A stretch of 64,000 nt of DNA from Candidatus Eiseniibacteriota bacterium. Lineage in GTDB: Bacteria > Eisenbacteria > RBG-16-71-46. The position numbers and the translations under genes are program-made. The stretch covers positions 62,001 to 126,000 of the forward strand of contig JADJLL010000001.1 in assembly GCA_016710095.1 (NCBI GenBank), in the 5' to 3' direction. Under the pieces are notes generated by a model, which had not been told where the DNA came from, searched no databases, and saw only the letters and a list, made by a program, of their open reading frames with translations. Shown one piece after another: positions 37,997-47,600 of this stretch (the stretch's first letter is position 1; each line of letters begins with the position of its first letter).

Positions 37997-38791
37997 ATGA
38001 GCGCTCCCGCCGCCGGCACCGCCATCCGCACGAAGTCGCCGCATCCTTCCAAGTTCGAGCGCGCCATCGTGGTCGGCGCGTCGTCGGGCATGGGAGCCGA
38101 ACTGGCGAAGCAGCTCGCGGCCGAAGGCGCGCACGTCGCGCTCGTCGGACGGCGTGAGTCCGAGCTCGAGGCGGTCGCCGCCACGATCCGCGCCGCCGGT
38201 GGCCGCGCGATCGTCGCGAAGCACGACGTGACGGCGTACGAGGACGTGCCGCGCGTGTACGAGGCGCTCACCAAGGAACTCGGCGGGCTCGACCTGCTCG
38301 TCTACTGCTCCGGCGCGCAGTACAACCCGGACGAGAGCGTGTACGACTTCGCGCAGGACCGCGAGATGATCGAGGTCAACGTGATCGGCGCGATCGCGTG
38401 GACGCAGCTCGCGGCGGCGCACTTCGAGGCGCAGCGCGGCGGCACGATCGTCGGCATCTCGAGCATCGCGGGCGAGCGCGGCCGGCGCACCATGCCGGGC
38501 TACACCACGAGCAAGGCCGCGATGAGCACGTGGATGGAAGCGCTGCGCAACCGCATCGCGCGCTACGGCGTGAACGTCGTGACGATCAAGCCGGGCTTCG
38601 TGGACACCGCGAAGACCGCGCACCTGACCAAGAAGCCCATGGTGATCTCGCCCGCCAAGGCGGCCGAGCTGATCCTCAAGGCCGCGCACCGCGGCGGTTC
38701 GCCGTCGGTGTTCGTGCCGGGACAGTGGCAGCTGGTCGCGCTGATCATCCGCCACATTCCCTCGTTCCTCTTCCGAAAGCTCAACCTGTAA
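37997..38791 (+). CDS. Short-chain dehydrogenase, DprE2-like
   Basis: A 264-residue NAD(P)-dependent short-chain dehydrogenase. The cofactor loop is GASSGMGAELA, followed by a NAG-like segment (VYCSGAQYN), SSIAGERG with the catalytic Ser and YTTSK with the Tyr-Lys pair, and the C-terminal helix FRKLNL is membrane-associating. Its stop overlaps the ATG of a DprE1-like FAD oxidase (TAATG). Such a coupled pair carries out 2'-epimerisation of decaprenyl-phosphoryl-ribose in mycobacteria, so a similar epimerisation of a lipid-linked sugar is possible, but the substrate here is not known. Confidence 0.85.
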   Translation: MSAPAAGTAIRTKSPHPSKFERAIVVGASSGMGAELAKQLAAEGAHVALVGRRESELEAVAATIRAAGGRAIVAKHDVTAYEDVPRVYEALTKELGGLDLLVYCSGAQYNPDESVYDFAQDREMIEVNVIGAIAWTQLAAAHFEAQRGGTIVGISSIAGERGRRTMPGYTTSKAAMSTWMEALRNRIARYGVNVVTIKPGFVDTAKTAHLTKKPMVISPAKAAELILKAAHRGGSPSVFVPGQWQLVALIIRHIPSFLFRKLNL

Positions 38792-40215
38792 TGGCCGCCC
38801 TGCCCTCGCTCCGGAATACCGCGCCCTGGCGCGTGCTCGATGGTTTCGGGATCTCCGCCCGCGCGGCTTCGCGCTGGGTGCAGCCGCGCAGCGTGGACGA
38901 ACTGGCGAACATCATCCGCCGCGCCGCCGACGAAAACCTCAAGATCACGTTCCGGGGCAACGGCCGCAGCTACGGCGACGCCGCGCTCAACGCCGGCCAG
39001 CTGGTCGTGGACAACCGCGGCATGACGCGCGTGCTCAGCTTCGACCGCGAACGCGGCACCATCGAGCTCGAGCCCGGGGCCACCATCGAGACCATGTGGC
39101 GCACCGGCCTGCCGGCCGGGTACTGGCCGCACGTCGTGCCGGGCACGATGTTCCCGACGATGGGCGGCTGCGTCGCGATGAACATTCATGGGAAGAATTG
39201 CTTCAAGGCGGGGCCGTACGGCGATCACGTGCAGGAGCTGGATCTGCTCACGGCTTCCGGTGAGCTGAAGACGCTTTCGCGCGAACAAGACCCCGAACTC
39301 TTCCGCGCCACGATCGCGGGCCTCGGCCTGCTCGGCGCGGTGACGCGTGTGAAGCTGGGCATGAAGAAGATCGAGAGCGGACGCGTGAAGGTGCGGCCGA
39401 TCACGACGCCGAACCTGAACGCGATGTTCGACTGCTTCGTCGAGCGCATGCCGCAGAGCGACTACCTGGTCGGCTGGATCGACTGCTTCGCGGGCGGCAG
39501 CGGCCTCGGTCGCGGGCTCGTGCATCAGGCGAACTACCTGTCGGCCGCCGAAGACCCGGCCGGCCGCGCGCTGCTCGACAACGACAAGCAAGTGCTGCCG
39601 CCGAAGATCATGGGCGTGCCGCGCTCGATCCTCTGGCGCGTCATGAAGCTCATGACGAACGATCCCGGCATGAAGTTCGTGAACGCGGTGAAGTACATGC
39701 TGCCCGAGACGTTCGATTCGAGCGGCACGTTCACCAACACACACGTCGCGTTCGCGTTCCTGCTCGACTCGGTGCCCAACTGGCGCAACGCCTACGGCGA
39801 CTCGGGCTTCATCCAGTACCAGATGTTCGTGCCCGACTCGACCGCGCGCGCCGCGATGGCGGAGGCGCTCGAGCACTGCCGCAAGCAGGGCGTCGTGTCG
39901 TACCTGGGCGTGTTCAAGCGCCACAAACCCGACGAGTTCCTGCTCTCGCACGGACTCGACGGCTGGTCGCTCGCGCTCGACTTCGCGGTCACGCCCGGCA
40001 ACGCGCAGAAGCTGTTCGCGGTGACGCGCGATCTCACGAAGATCGTGCTCGACGCGGGCGGCGTGTTCTATCCCGCGAAGGACGCCGTCGTGGACGCCGA
40101 CTCGTTCGCGCGCGCCTACGGCGACCGGCTCACGCGCTTCCTCGACATCAAGCACCGCGTCGATCCGCAGAGCGTGTTCCAGAACGATCAGGCCCGGCGC
40201 CTGGGACTCGTCTAA
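38791..40215 (+). CDS. FAD-dependent oxidase, DprE1-like
   Basis: A 474-residue VAO-type flavoprotein. It has FRGNGRSYGDAALN (PP-loop FAD contact), GGCVAMNIHGKNCFKAGPYG with the conserved HGKN, DLLTASGE, and ATIAGLGLLGAVTRV, the pattern of DprE1 and related aldonolactone oxidases. The C-terminal GVFYPAKDAV retains the Lys that in DprE1 lies by the flavin. It oxidises an alcohol on a lipid-phosphate sugar or a lactone, with the adjacent SDR as the reductive partner. ATG overlaps the SDR stop. Confidence 0.86.
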   Translation: MAALPSLRNTAPWRVLDGFGISARAASRWVQPRSVDELANIIRRAADENLKITFRGNGRSYGDAALNAGQLVVDNRGMTRVLSFDRERGTIELEPGATIETMWRTGLPAGYWPHVVPGTMFPTMGGCVAMNIHGKNCFKAGPYGDHVQELDLLTASGELKTLSREQDPELFRATIAGLGLLGAVTRVKLGMKKIESGRVKVRPITTPNLNAMFDCFVERMPQSDYLVGWIDCFAGGSGLGRGLVHQANYLSAAEDPAGRALLDNDKQVLPPKIMGVPRSILWRVMKLMTNDPGMKFVNAVKYMLPETFDSSGTFTNTHVAFAFLLDSVPNWRNAYGDSGFIQYQMFVPDSTARAAMAEALEHCRKQGVVSYLGVFKRHKPDEFLLSHGLDGWSLALDFAVTPGNAQKLFAVTRDLTKIVLDAGGVFYPAKDAVVDADSFARAYGDRLTRFLDIKHRVDPQSVFQNDQARRLGLV

Positions 40216-40224
40216 GCCCGGTGG

Positions 40225-42039
40225 GTGGCGCTGATCAGCCTGAACGACGTGTCGCTGGCGTTCGCCGGCCCGCCGCTGCTCGACCACGTCACGCTGCAGA
40301 TCGAACCCGGCGAGCGCGTCGGCCTGCTCGGGCGCAACGGCGCCGGCAAGTCCACGCTGCTGCGCGTGCTCGAAGGCACGCTGCCGCCCGACTCGGGCGA
40401 CGTCGTGCGCACGCCCGGCCTGCGTGCCGCGGGACTGCAGCAGGACGTGCCCGCGGACGTGCACGGTCCGGTGCGCGACTGGCTGCATGTGGTGTGTGGC
40501 GTCGCCGCGCACGAAAAGTCGTGGACCGTCGAGAGCGCGATCGAGCGCGCGGCCGAGGACCTGACCATCGATCTCGACGCGTCGTTCGAGACGCTGTCGG
40601 CCGGCTCCAAGCGCCGCGTGCTGCTCGCGGCGGCGTTCGTGCGCGAGCCCGAACTGCTGCTGCTCGACGAGCCCACCAACCATCTCGACGTCGAGACGAT
40701 CGAACGGCTGGAAACGTCGCTGGAGCGCCGGCGCGGCACGTTGATCTTCGTGACGCACGACCGAGGGTTCCTGCGCCGCATGGCGACGCGCATCCTCGAT
40801 CTCGATCGCGGCCGCGTGCGCAGCTACAAGCTCGGCTACGACGCCTACTGCGAGACGCGCGAGGCCGAGCGGCTGGTCGAGGCCGATCAGGCCGCCGCGT
40901 TCGACAAGAAGCTCGCGCAGGAAGAAGCGTGGCTGCGCCAGGGCATCAAGGCGCGGCGCACGCGGAACGAAGGTCGCGTGCGGCGGCTGGAAGCGCTGCG
41001 GCTCGACCGGCGCGCGCGACGCGACGAGACCGGCGGCGTGAAGGCGGCGCTGCTCGAGGGCGAACAGTCCGGCCGGCGCGTGCTGCGCACCGAGAAGGCG
41101 TCGTTCGAGTACGAGGCCGGCGTGCCGATCGTGCGCGAGCTTTCGACCACACTCCAGCGTGGCGATCGCATCGGCATCCTGGGTCCGAACGGCTGGGGCA
41201 AGACGACGCTCATCAAGCTGCTGCTCGGCGAGCTGGCGCCCACGTCGGGCACGGTGACGCCCGGCACGAAGCTCGAGATCGCGTACTTCCGCCAGATGCA
41301 CGACGAACTCGACGAGCGCCTCACGGTACGCGACAACGTCTCGGAAGGGCGCGAGATGATCTCGCTCGGCGAGGGGCAGAAGCACGTCGTCGGTTACCTG
41401 CAGGACTTCCTGTTCACGGGCGAGCAGATCCAGGGCCCGATCACGAAGCTCTCGGGCGGCGAGCGCCGCCGGCTGCAGCTGGCGAAGATGCTCGCGCGTC
41501 CGTGCAACGTGATGGTGCTCGACGAGCCGACGAACGATCTCGATCTCGAGACGCTCGAGCTGCTGGAAGACATGCTCGCGGAGTTCGCGGGCACGCTGCT
41601 GGTCGTGTCGCACGATCGTGTGTTCCTCGACAACGTCGTCACGAGCACGCTGGTCGCCGAGGGCGGGGGCGAGTGGCGCGAGTATGTCGGCGGGTATTAC
41701 GACTGGCTTCGCCAACGTCCAGCGCCGCAGGCGCAGGTCGGTGGGAATGCGGGGTCCGGCCGCGAGGCGAAAGCTGCTCGCGTTGCTTCGGCGGCGCCCG
41801 CCGCCGGTGCCGCGGCGAAGCCGCGGAAGTTGTCTTACAAAGACAAGCGCGACTACGAAGAGTTGCCCGGCCGCATCGAGGCGCTCGAGACCGAGAAGGC
41901 GTCGCTCTACGCACAGATGGCGCAGCCGACGTTCTACACGTCCCGCGCCGCCGACGTCGCGCCCACGCAGGCGCGCCTCGCCGCGATCGAAGTGGAGCTG
42001 GCGGCGGCGTACGAGCGGTGGATGGAGCTCGAGGAGTAG
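40225..42039 (+). CDS. ABC-F family ATPase (Uup-like)
   Basis: A 604-residue soluble protein with two ABC ATPase domains. Domain 1: Walker A GRNGAGKST, signature LSAGSKRR (usually LSGGxxRR), Walker B LLLLDEPTNHLD. The P-site linker runs about 205-285. Domain 2: Walker A GPNGWGKTT (Trp in place of Ala), LSGGERRR and LDEPTNDLD. A charged C-terminal coiled coil (residues ~535-600) is as in Uup, which is linked to precise excision and ribosome assembly. ABC-F proteins bind the ribosome E site; no antibiotic-resistance role is evident. GTG start at 40225. Confidence 0.92.
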   Translation: MALISLNDVSLAFAGPPLLDHVTLQIEPGERVGLLGRNGAGKSTLLRVLEGTLPPDSGDVVRTPGLRAAGLQQDVPADVHGPVRDWLHVVCGVAAHEKSWTVESAIERAAEDLTIDLDASFETLSAGSKRRVLLAAAFVREPELLLLDEPTNHLDVETIERLETSLERRRGTLIFVTHDRGFLRRMATRILDLDRGRVRSYKLGYDAYCETREAERLVEADQAAAFDKKLAQEEAWLRQGIKARRTRNEGRVRRLEALRLDRRARRDETGGVKAALLEGEQSGRRVLRTEKASFEYEAGVPIVRELSTTLQRGDRIGILGPNGWGKTTLIKLLLGELAPTSGTVTPGTKLEIAYFRQMHDELDERLTVRDNVSEGREMISLGEGQKHVVGYLQDFLFTGEQIQGPITKLSGGERRRLQLAKMLARPCNVMVLDEPTNDLDLETLELLEDMLAEFAGTLLVVSHDRVFLDNVVTSTLVAEGGGEWREYVGGYYDWLRQRPAPQAQVGGNAGSGREAKAARVASAAPAAGAAAKPRKLSYKDKRDYEELPGRIEALETEKASLYAQMAQPTFYTSRAADVAPTQARLAAIEVELAAAYERWMELEE

Positions 42040-42050
42040 TCGCGAGGAGT

Positions 42051-42113
42051 AGTCGCGAGCGAAGCGAGCGAGCCTTTGCCCCAGTCGCGAAGCGAAGCGA
42101 GCGAGCCTTTGCC
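42051..42113 (+). repeat. Tandem direct repeat downstream of the ABC-F gene
   Basis: Two near-identical copies of about 31 nt (AGTCGCGA-GCGAAGCGAGCGAGCCTTTGCC) at 42051-42081 and 42083-42113, preceded by a duplicated GAGGAGTAGTCGC that includes the stop codon. Only two copies and no spacer pattern, so not a CRISPR. It may reflect replication slippage. Confidence 0.7.
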
Positions 42114-42355
42114 TCTGTCTTCGCTTCCAACCCACTTTCCCCTTGACCACTTCGCGCCGTCACGACGCGCCCCGCTCGCACTCTCTTCGCCGTTCCGTCG
42201 CCATCGCCTCGCACATCGCGCCAGGCGCGCGATCGACGGTGTTCCCTCGTCCGTTGTCGTGCACGAGCGAGTTCTCGCGTGCACGCCCGCCCGGAGCGCT
42301 CGCGAATCGCCGTGATACAACCCATGCACACCCGCCCCCGAAGCGGAGTGCGCAG
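42114..42355. other. Intergenic region before the HNH gene
   Basis: No gene recognised. Somewhat lower GC than the flanks. A GATACAAC stretch at 42314-42321 could be a -10, but no good -35 is present. Confidence 0.4.
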
Positions 42356-43579
42356 ATGTCGCAGCGATTCGATCTCTCGCCGTTGTCGCACGAAGAGCTC
42401 GACCGGGGTTTCGCTCGCCGCGTGGAGCAGGATCGTGCGGTCACCGCGGAACTGATCGCCTACCTCGGGGAAGTCGGCGCGCGCGGGCGGCACCTGACGT
42501 TCGGGTACAGCTCGCTCTTCGACTACTGCACGAAGCGCTTCGGCATGTCCGAGGACGTCGCCAAGAAGCGCATTCGCATCGCGCGCCTCGCGCGTCGCCA
42601 CCCGGCGCTGCTCGAACGTCTCGCCGACGGACGGATCGGTCTCACCGCGCTGCTCATGATGAGCGCCGCACTCTTCGCCGCGACGACGGACGAAGCGATC
42701 GCGCTGCTCGACGACGCGGCGAGCAAGACCAACGACGAGATCGCGATGCTCCTGGTCGCGCGCTCGCCGAAGCCCGACACGCCGACGGCAGTCGAAGCGC
42801 GCACGGACGACTCGACGCCCGCGACGCCCACGGCATCCGCGCCCACGTTGTTCTCCGAAGAGGTAGGGGCCGCGCGGCCCCTTGTCCCATCCGGAAGCCG
42901 CGAAGCGGTGGGTTCGATGGTGCCAGAATGCGCGAGCGCATCGGCGCCAAACACGCCGCCGCCCGCACCGTCGCCCGCGCCGCCATCCGCGCCCCGAACC
43001 CAACTCGCCCCACTCGCGCCGACGCGCTTCGACTTCCGCACCACGCTCGACGAGCAGACGCTCGCCGAGCTTCGCGAGGCGGCGGACCTGCTGAGTCACG
43101 TGATCCCGAACGGCGATCTCGGGCTCGTGCTCGCGCGGCTCGTGCGCGAAGGGCTGCAGCAGGTGCGCAAGCAGCGCCGGGCCGATGTTCACAAGCCGCG
43201 CGCAGCGCGCACGCAGTCCAGCGCCGCTACGACCGCCCAAGTCCCCGAACACATCGTCCGTGCCGTCCACGCGCGGGACCACGGTTGTTGCACCTTCCGC
43301 GCCGCCGACGGTCACGTATGCGGCTCACGCTGGCGAGTCGAGATCGATCACGTCACACCGCGCTCGCGCGGAGGAGGGGTGACACTCGACAACCTCCGGC
43401 TGCTCTGCCGCGCACACAACCAGCACGAGGCCGAGCGCGTGCTCGGCGCGGGCTTCATGCGCGGCAAGCGAGCGTGGGCCGCGGTGCGCAAACGCGGACG
43501 CGCACGAGGAGCAACGACGGCAGGGGAGCGGCAGCAATCAGGTGAAGCGGACCTCGCACCGAGCCAGGGCCGGCCGTGA
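42356..43579 (+). CDS. HNH endonuclease-domain protein (DUF222-like)
   Basis: A 407-residue protein. The N-terminal helical part (LSHEELDRGFARRVEQDRAVTAEL, YSSLFDYCTKRFGMSEDVAKKRIRIARL) resembles the helical region of DUF222/13E12-type HNH proteins. A proline/serine-rich linker (about 150-215) contains a 16-bp palindrome at the DNA level. The C-terminal HNH nuclease has CTFRAADGHVCGSRWRVEIDHVTPRSRGG and NLRLLCRAHNQHEAERVLG: His-Asn-His core. DNA-cleaving role expected, biological role unclear; such genes are often multi-copy. No transposon ends seen. Confidence 0.82.
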   Translation: MSQRFDLSPLSHEELDRGFARRVEQDRAVTAELIAYLGEVGARGRHLTFGYSSLFDYCTKRFGMSEDVAKKRIRIARLARRHPALLERLADGRIGLTALLMMSAALFAATTDEAIALLDDAASKTNDEIAMLLVARSPKPDTPTAVEARTDDSTPATPTASAPTLFSEEVGAARPLVPSGSREAVGSMVPECASASAPNTPPPAPSPAPPSAPRTQLAPLAPTRFDFRTTLDEQTLAELREAADLLSHVIPNGDLGLVLARLVREGLQQVRKQRRADVHKPRAARTQSSAATTAQVPEHIVRAVHARDHGCCTFRAADGHVCGSRWRVEIDHVTPRSRGGGVTLDNLRLLCRAHNQHEAERVLGAGFMRGKRAWAAVRKRGRARGATTAGERQQSGEADLAPSQGRP

Positions 43580-43581
43580 CG

Positions 43582-44511
43582 CTACTTCCCGCCGCTCTCC
43601 AACCACTTCACCGCGCGCTGCACGACGGGGTCGCGCTCGGGGTGATCCAGGTCCCACGGCGCCACGATCGCTTCGTCGGGTTCGACCGCGCCCGGATACG
43701 CGCGGCCCGAACGATCGCGGAGCACGCCGGTCGCGAGGTTCATGGACGTGTTCGCGTCGAACCAGAAGTAGTCGTTGCCGGTGGTGTAGCCGTCGGCGGT
43801 GGGCTCGCCGAACAGTCGCACGCGCGGGCGGCCGCGCAGCATGAGCGCGGTGATGCTGCCGGAGCTCATCGTGACGGGGCCCAGCAAGACCGCGACCGGC
43901 AGGTCGCGGAACGAGGCCCCGCAGCGCGCACGCGACCGCGCCTGCTCGACGCCGTTCATGAGCAGCGCGCCGCCCTTCACCGCGAACGTCCTCGTCACGC
44001 GCCCGTCGCGGTCCACGGAGCTGCCGACGTCGCCGTCGCCGAATACCGCCGCAAGTCCGGCGACCATCGCGCTCAGCTGGCCGCCGTTGTTGACGCGAAG
44101 GTCGAGAATCACGCCGGCGGCATTGCCGCCGGAGCACAAGCTATCCGCGACCGCCTGCGTCGCCGCGGGCAGTTCGGTGCCCCACGCGCGAATCCCCGAA
44201 AGCCGCACGTAGCGCCAGCGGCCGCCGAGCGTCGCCGTGCGCGTGACGCCGGTCTCGCTCTGCCCGCGCGCCACGAGCGGCTGCAGGCGCGCGAGCGTCG
44301 AGTCGTCCACAGGGCGCCACCACGCGTAGCCCGCGCCTCGCACGATCAGGTGGCTGTGCACGTCGCCCAGGCGCTCGAACACGCGGACGATCGCGCGCGC
44401 GCTGTCGGCCTCGGTCGCGGCGGACGACAGTCGCGAGCGGAACTCCGCTTCGATCGCCGGCCAGTCGGCCGCGGCGCCGTGCACGTCGTGCGCGCGGATG
44501 GTCGCGAACAC
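43582..44511 (-). CDS. S41-family peptidase
   Basis: A 309-residue readable part of a C-terminal-processing/tricorn-type serine peptidase. DLRVNNGGQLSAMVAGLAAVF and GPVTMSSGSITALMLRG with Ser217 as the likely nucleophile, followed by LFGEPTADGYTTGN, fit the S41B branch, which lacks the CtpA lysine. In-frame codons upstream (44512-44570) read like a signal peptide (GGLTFAALAATPSAVAAFA) but no ATG is seen in frame, so the GTG at 44511 is a minimal start and the real one is probably further left, perhaps after an indel. Probably periplasmic. Stop is 2 nt from the HNH stop. Confidence 0.78.
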   Translation of the reverse strand: MFATIRAHDVHGAAADWPAIEAEFRSRLSSAATEADSARAIVRVFERLGDVHSHLIVRGAGYAWWRPVDDSTLARLQPLVARGQSETGVTRTATLGGRWRYVRLSGIRAWGTELPAATQAVADSLCSGGNAAGVILDLRVNNGGQLSAMVAGLAAVFGDGDVGSSVDRDGRVTRTFAVKGGALLMNGVEQARSRARCGASFRDLPVAVLLGPVTMSSGSITALMLRGRPRVRLFGEPTADGYTTGNDYFWFDANTSMNLATGVLRDRSGRAYPGAVEPDEAIVAPWDLDHPERDPVVQRAVKWLESGGK

Positions 44512-44621
44512 GCTGTCCGCCGCGAAAGCCGCGACAGCGGAAGGGGTGGCGGCAAGGGCGGCAAAGGTCAGGCCGCCACGCAGGGCGTGGCGAGCGTGCC
44601 GCGCACTATCCGGACATGCGA

Positions 44622-44650
44622 ACGCCCGGAGCCAAGAAAGCTCCGGGCGT
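44622..44650 (-). terminator. Stem-loop terminator of the giant secreted protein gene
   Basis: ACGCCCGGAGC and GCTCCGGGCGT form an 11-bp stem with a 7-nt loop, 23 nt beyond the 44673 stop on the minus strand. No T run. Confidence 0.55.
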
Positions 44651-44672
44651 CAGCAGCCGGGGCCCTTCGCGA

Positions 44673-47600
44673 CTACTGCGTGACCACGAACCTCTGCGTG
44701 AACGTCCGTCCCGCGACCTGCATCCGCACGAAGTACAGCCCCGCGCCCAGCGAGCCGCGAGCGCCCGCGTGGACCGACAGCGCATGCCGTCCCGCTGCGT
44801 ATTCGCCGTCGGCGAGCGACAGCACCTGGCGGCCCTGCACGTCGAGCACGCTCAGCTTCACGTGACCGGTCGCGGGCAGCGCGAACGCGAACGTCGCGGC
44901 GCCCGTACGCAGCGGGTTCGGGAACACGGGAGACAGCGCGTACGCGGTCACCGGACCGCCGCCGTCCACGCCCGTCGCGCCGAGGATCGAGAACGAGGCG
45001 TTGCTCGTGTCGGCGGCGGAGTAGCCCGCGCCGTCGCGCGCGACCACGCGCAGCCACGCGGTGGACGTGTAGGGCGACGACACCGCCCACGTGTACGAGC
45101 CCGTGTTGGGGATGTCGGTGATCAGCTCGTCGTACGGCCCGCCGCGCCCGTCCCGCGACAGGTACAGGTCCACCGCGGCCACGCCGACGTTGTCCGACGC
45201 GTTCCAGGTAAGCGACGCGTCGCCGCCCGTGAGCAGCACTTCGCCGCCGTTGGGCGACGTCAAGGTCACGGTCGGCGGCTGGTTGTCCACGGACGAAAGC
45301 TCGCCGAACGCGAACTCGCCGAACGCCGTCTGTCCGGTGACCGACACACTCGTGGCGCCGGCGGTGCCGATCGCCGAGTTGCTCCAGCTCGACACCCAGC
45401 GCCGCGCGAGCAGCTGCCCGGTGTCGGTGCCGGCGTCGAGGTCGGCGGCGTCGAAGTTGAAGACGGCGTCGTAGTTCGTGAACGCGGTCGCCGCGGTGCG
45501 CGACAGCGACCACCAGCGGTTGATCGACTGGTTCGCGTCGAGGTCGGACGACGCCAGCTGCGGGTGATCGCCCGAAGCCGCGCTCGCCGTCACGTCGAAC
45601 GCCGCGGCCGCGCCGTTCAGCGTGAGCGCGATGGGCGAGTAGACCGTGAAATCGCCGACGTCATAAATCCGGCTCGTCGAGCCGGCCGCAAAATTCCGGC
45701 GCAAGTTGCCCACGACCCAGCCCGTGCCGCCGCCCGCGCCGCTCACACTGCCCGCGGCGCCGATGTTCAGCGAGTTCGCGTTCGTGATCACGCGTCCACT
45801 CGTGAACGACAGCGGGCCGTTGAACGTGAAGTTGCGGCGCAGCACGACGCCGGACGGGTTGTTCACGCCGAGGCCGAGGTTCGCGAGGCTCGAGAACGTG
45901 CCCGCGACGTCCACGTACTGCAGCAGCGTGCCGCCGAGCTGCGTGACGGGCGTGCCGGACGCGGGGTTCATGTTGAGCGTCGCGCCCGACTTCACGACCA
46001 CGTCGCCGCGAATGGTGCCGCCGCCGGTCATGTTCCAGTTGAGCGTGCCGCGCGTCACGATGAGCGAGTCGAGCGAGAATGCCGAAGGTCCGCTCGCGGT
46101 GAGCGCGCCCGTGTAGTTGTACTCGAAGTCCGCGTACGTGCGGCCCGAGACGCTCAGCACGAGATTGCCGTCCACGCGGTAGCGGCTGCCGGCCTGGAAG
46201 ATCACGCACGAGTTGGGCACGGCGATGCCGAACGGATTGTTGCCGCTCGCCTGCGCGAGCAGCGAGCCGTCCTGCATGACCACCGAGTTCGCCGCGCTCG
46301 TCGCGCCGCCGTTGCCGAAGATGTTCCCGCTGAACGCCGTGCCGACCACGCACTGCGAGCCGCCGACAAAGACCAGCGCGCCGCCGTCGAGCGCCGTCAG
46401 GCGGTGCGCCGCGTTGCTCACGTTGATCGTGCCACCGACCAGGCCGGTCGCGCCCGAGGCGAGCGCCACGGTGAGCGCCGACGAACCGTTGAGGTGGAGC
46501 GTGCAGCCCGCGGGCACGTCGAAGTCCGCACCCGTGCGGCCCGTGAACGTGAGGATCGCCGCGAGCGTCGGCTGGAGCGTGACGACCGCGCCGCCGGAAA
46601 GCGCCAGCTTGCCGATCGTCTGCGTGGGCATGTTGGTCACGACCGCCGTGCCGCCGACGAACTGCAACAGGTCGTCCGTCGACGGCGTGCCGCGCGTGGG
46701 CGTCCAATTGGTCGCCACGGTCCAGTCGCCGCCACCAGCGGCGTTCCACGTGTACACGTGCTGCGTGAACGTCGCGGTCAGGTTGCGCGCCTGGCTCATC
46801 GTGACGCCGAAGGGATTCGCGGTGGACGAGAGATCGCCCGACCACGAGTCGAACGCCCAGCCGGGCGGCGCGACCGCGGTGAGCGTCACCGACGCGCCCG
46901 CGGGGTACTGCGCGAGATCGGGGTTCTTCGTGACCGTACCGCTGCCGTTGATCGTGACGTTCAGCGGATACGTCGCGAGCGCGAACGAAGCCGCGATCGT
47001 CTGGTTCGCGTGGATCGCGGCGAACGCGTAGTTCGTCACCGCGCCGACCGACACGCCGTTCACGAGCACGTCGGCGACCTTGTAGCCGCTCGCGGGTGCG
47101 ATCGTGTACGAGGGCGTCGCGCCGTCACCGACGCCCACGGTGCCGGCGGGCGAGATCGTGCCGTTGGCGCCGGCCGAAGCCGCCACCGTCCAGCCCGTGA
47201 AGCTCACGTTCGTGTGGCTCGAGTCCGAGCCCACGTTGCTGCCGCTGTCGTACGCCCGCACGCGCACGCGCGCGGTGGTGGTCGGCAGGCGGAAACCGTC
47301 CAGTTGTACGTGCCGGTGTTCGGCACGCCCGTGGCGATCGCGTTCGGGAACGTCGCGCCGCCGTCGGACGACCACGAGAGATCCACCGCGTTCACGCCGA
47401 TGTTGTCCGTCGCGGTCCACGTGATCGTCTGCAGCGAGCCGATCGCCCACGACTGTCCGCCCGCGGGCGCGGTCACGGCGACCGTCGGCGCCTGCGTGTC
47501 GGCGCCGCTCGTCACGGTGAACGTCATCGCGTTGCTCGCGCCGCCGCCCGGCGCGGGATTGAACACGGTCACGGCGTGCGAGCCCGCGCTCGCGACGTCG

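Noticed and set aside
42051..42113. CRISPR-like repeats
   Set aside because: Only two directly adjacent copies, no spacers and no cas genes nearby.
38563..42150. Very long antisense open frame (over 1000 codons) across 38.5-42 kb
   Set aside because: It mirrors the SDR, oxidase and ABC-F genes; the translation is arginine/alanine-rich with no domain. High GC makes stops rare in the opposite frame.
42356..43579. HNH gene as part of a mobile element
   Set aside because: No terminal inverted repeats, target-site duplication or transposase nearby; only its own domain was seen.
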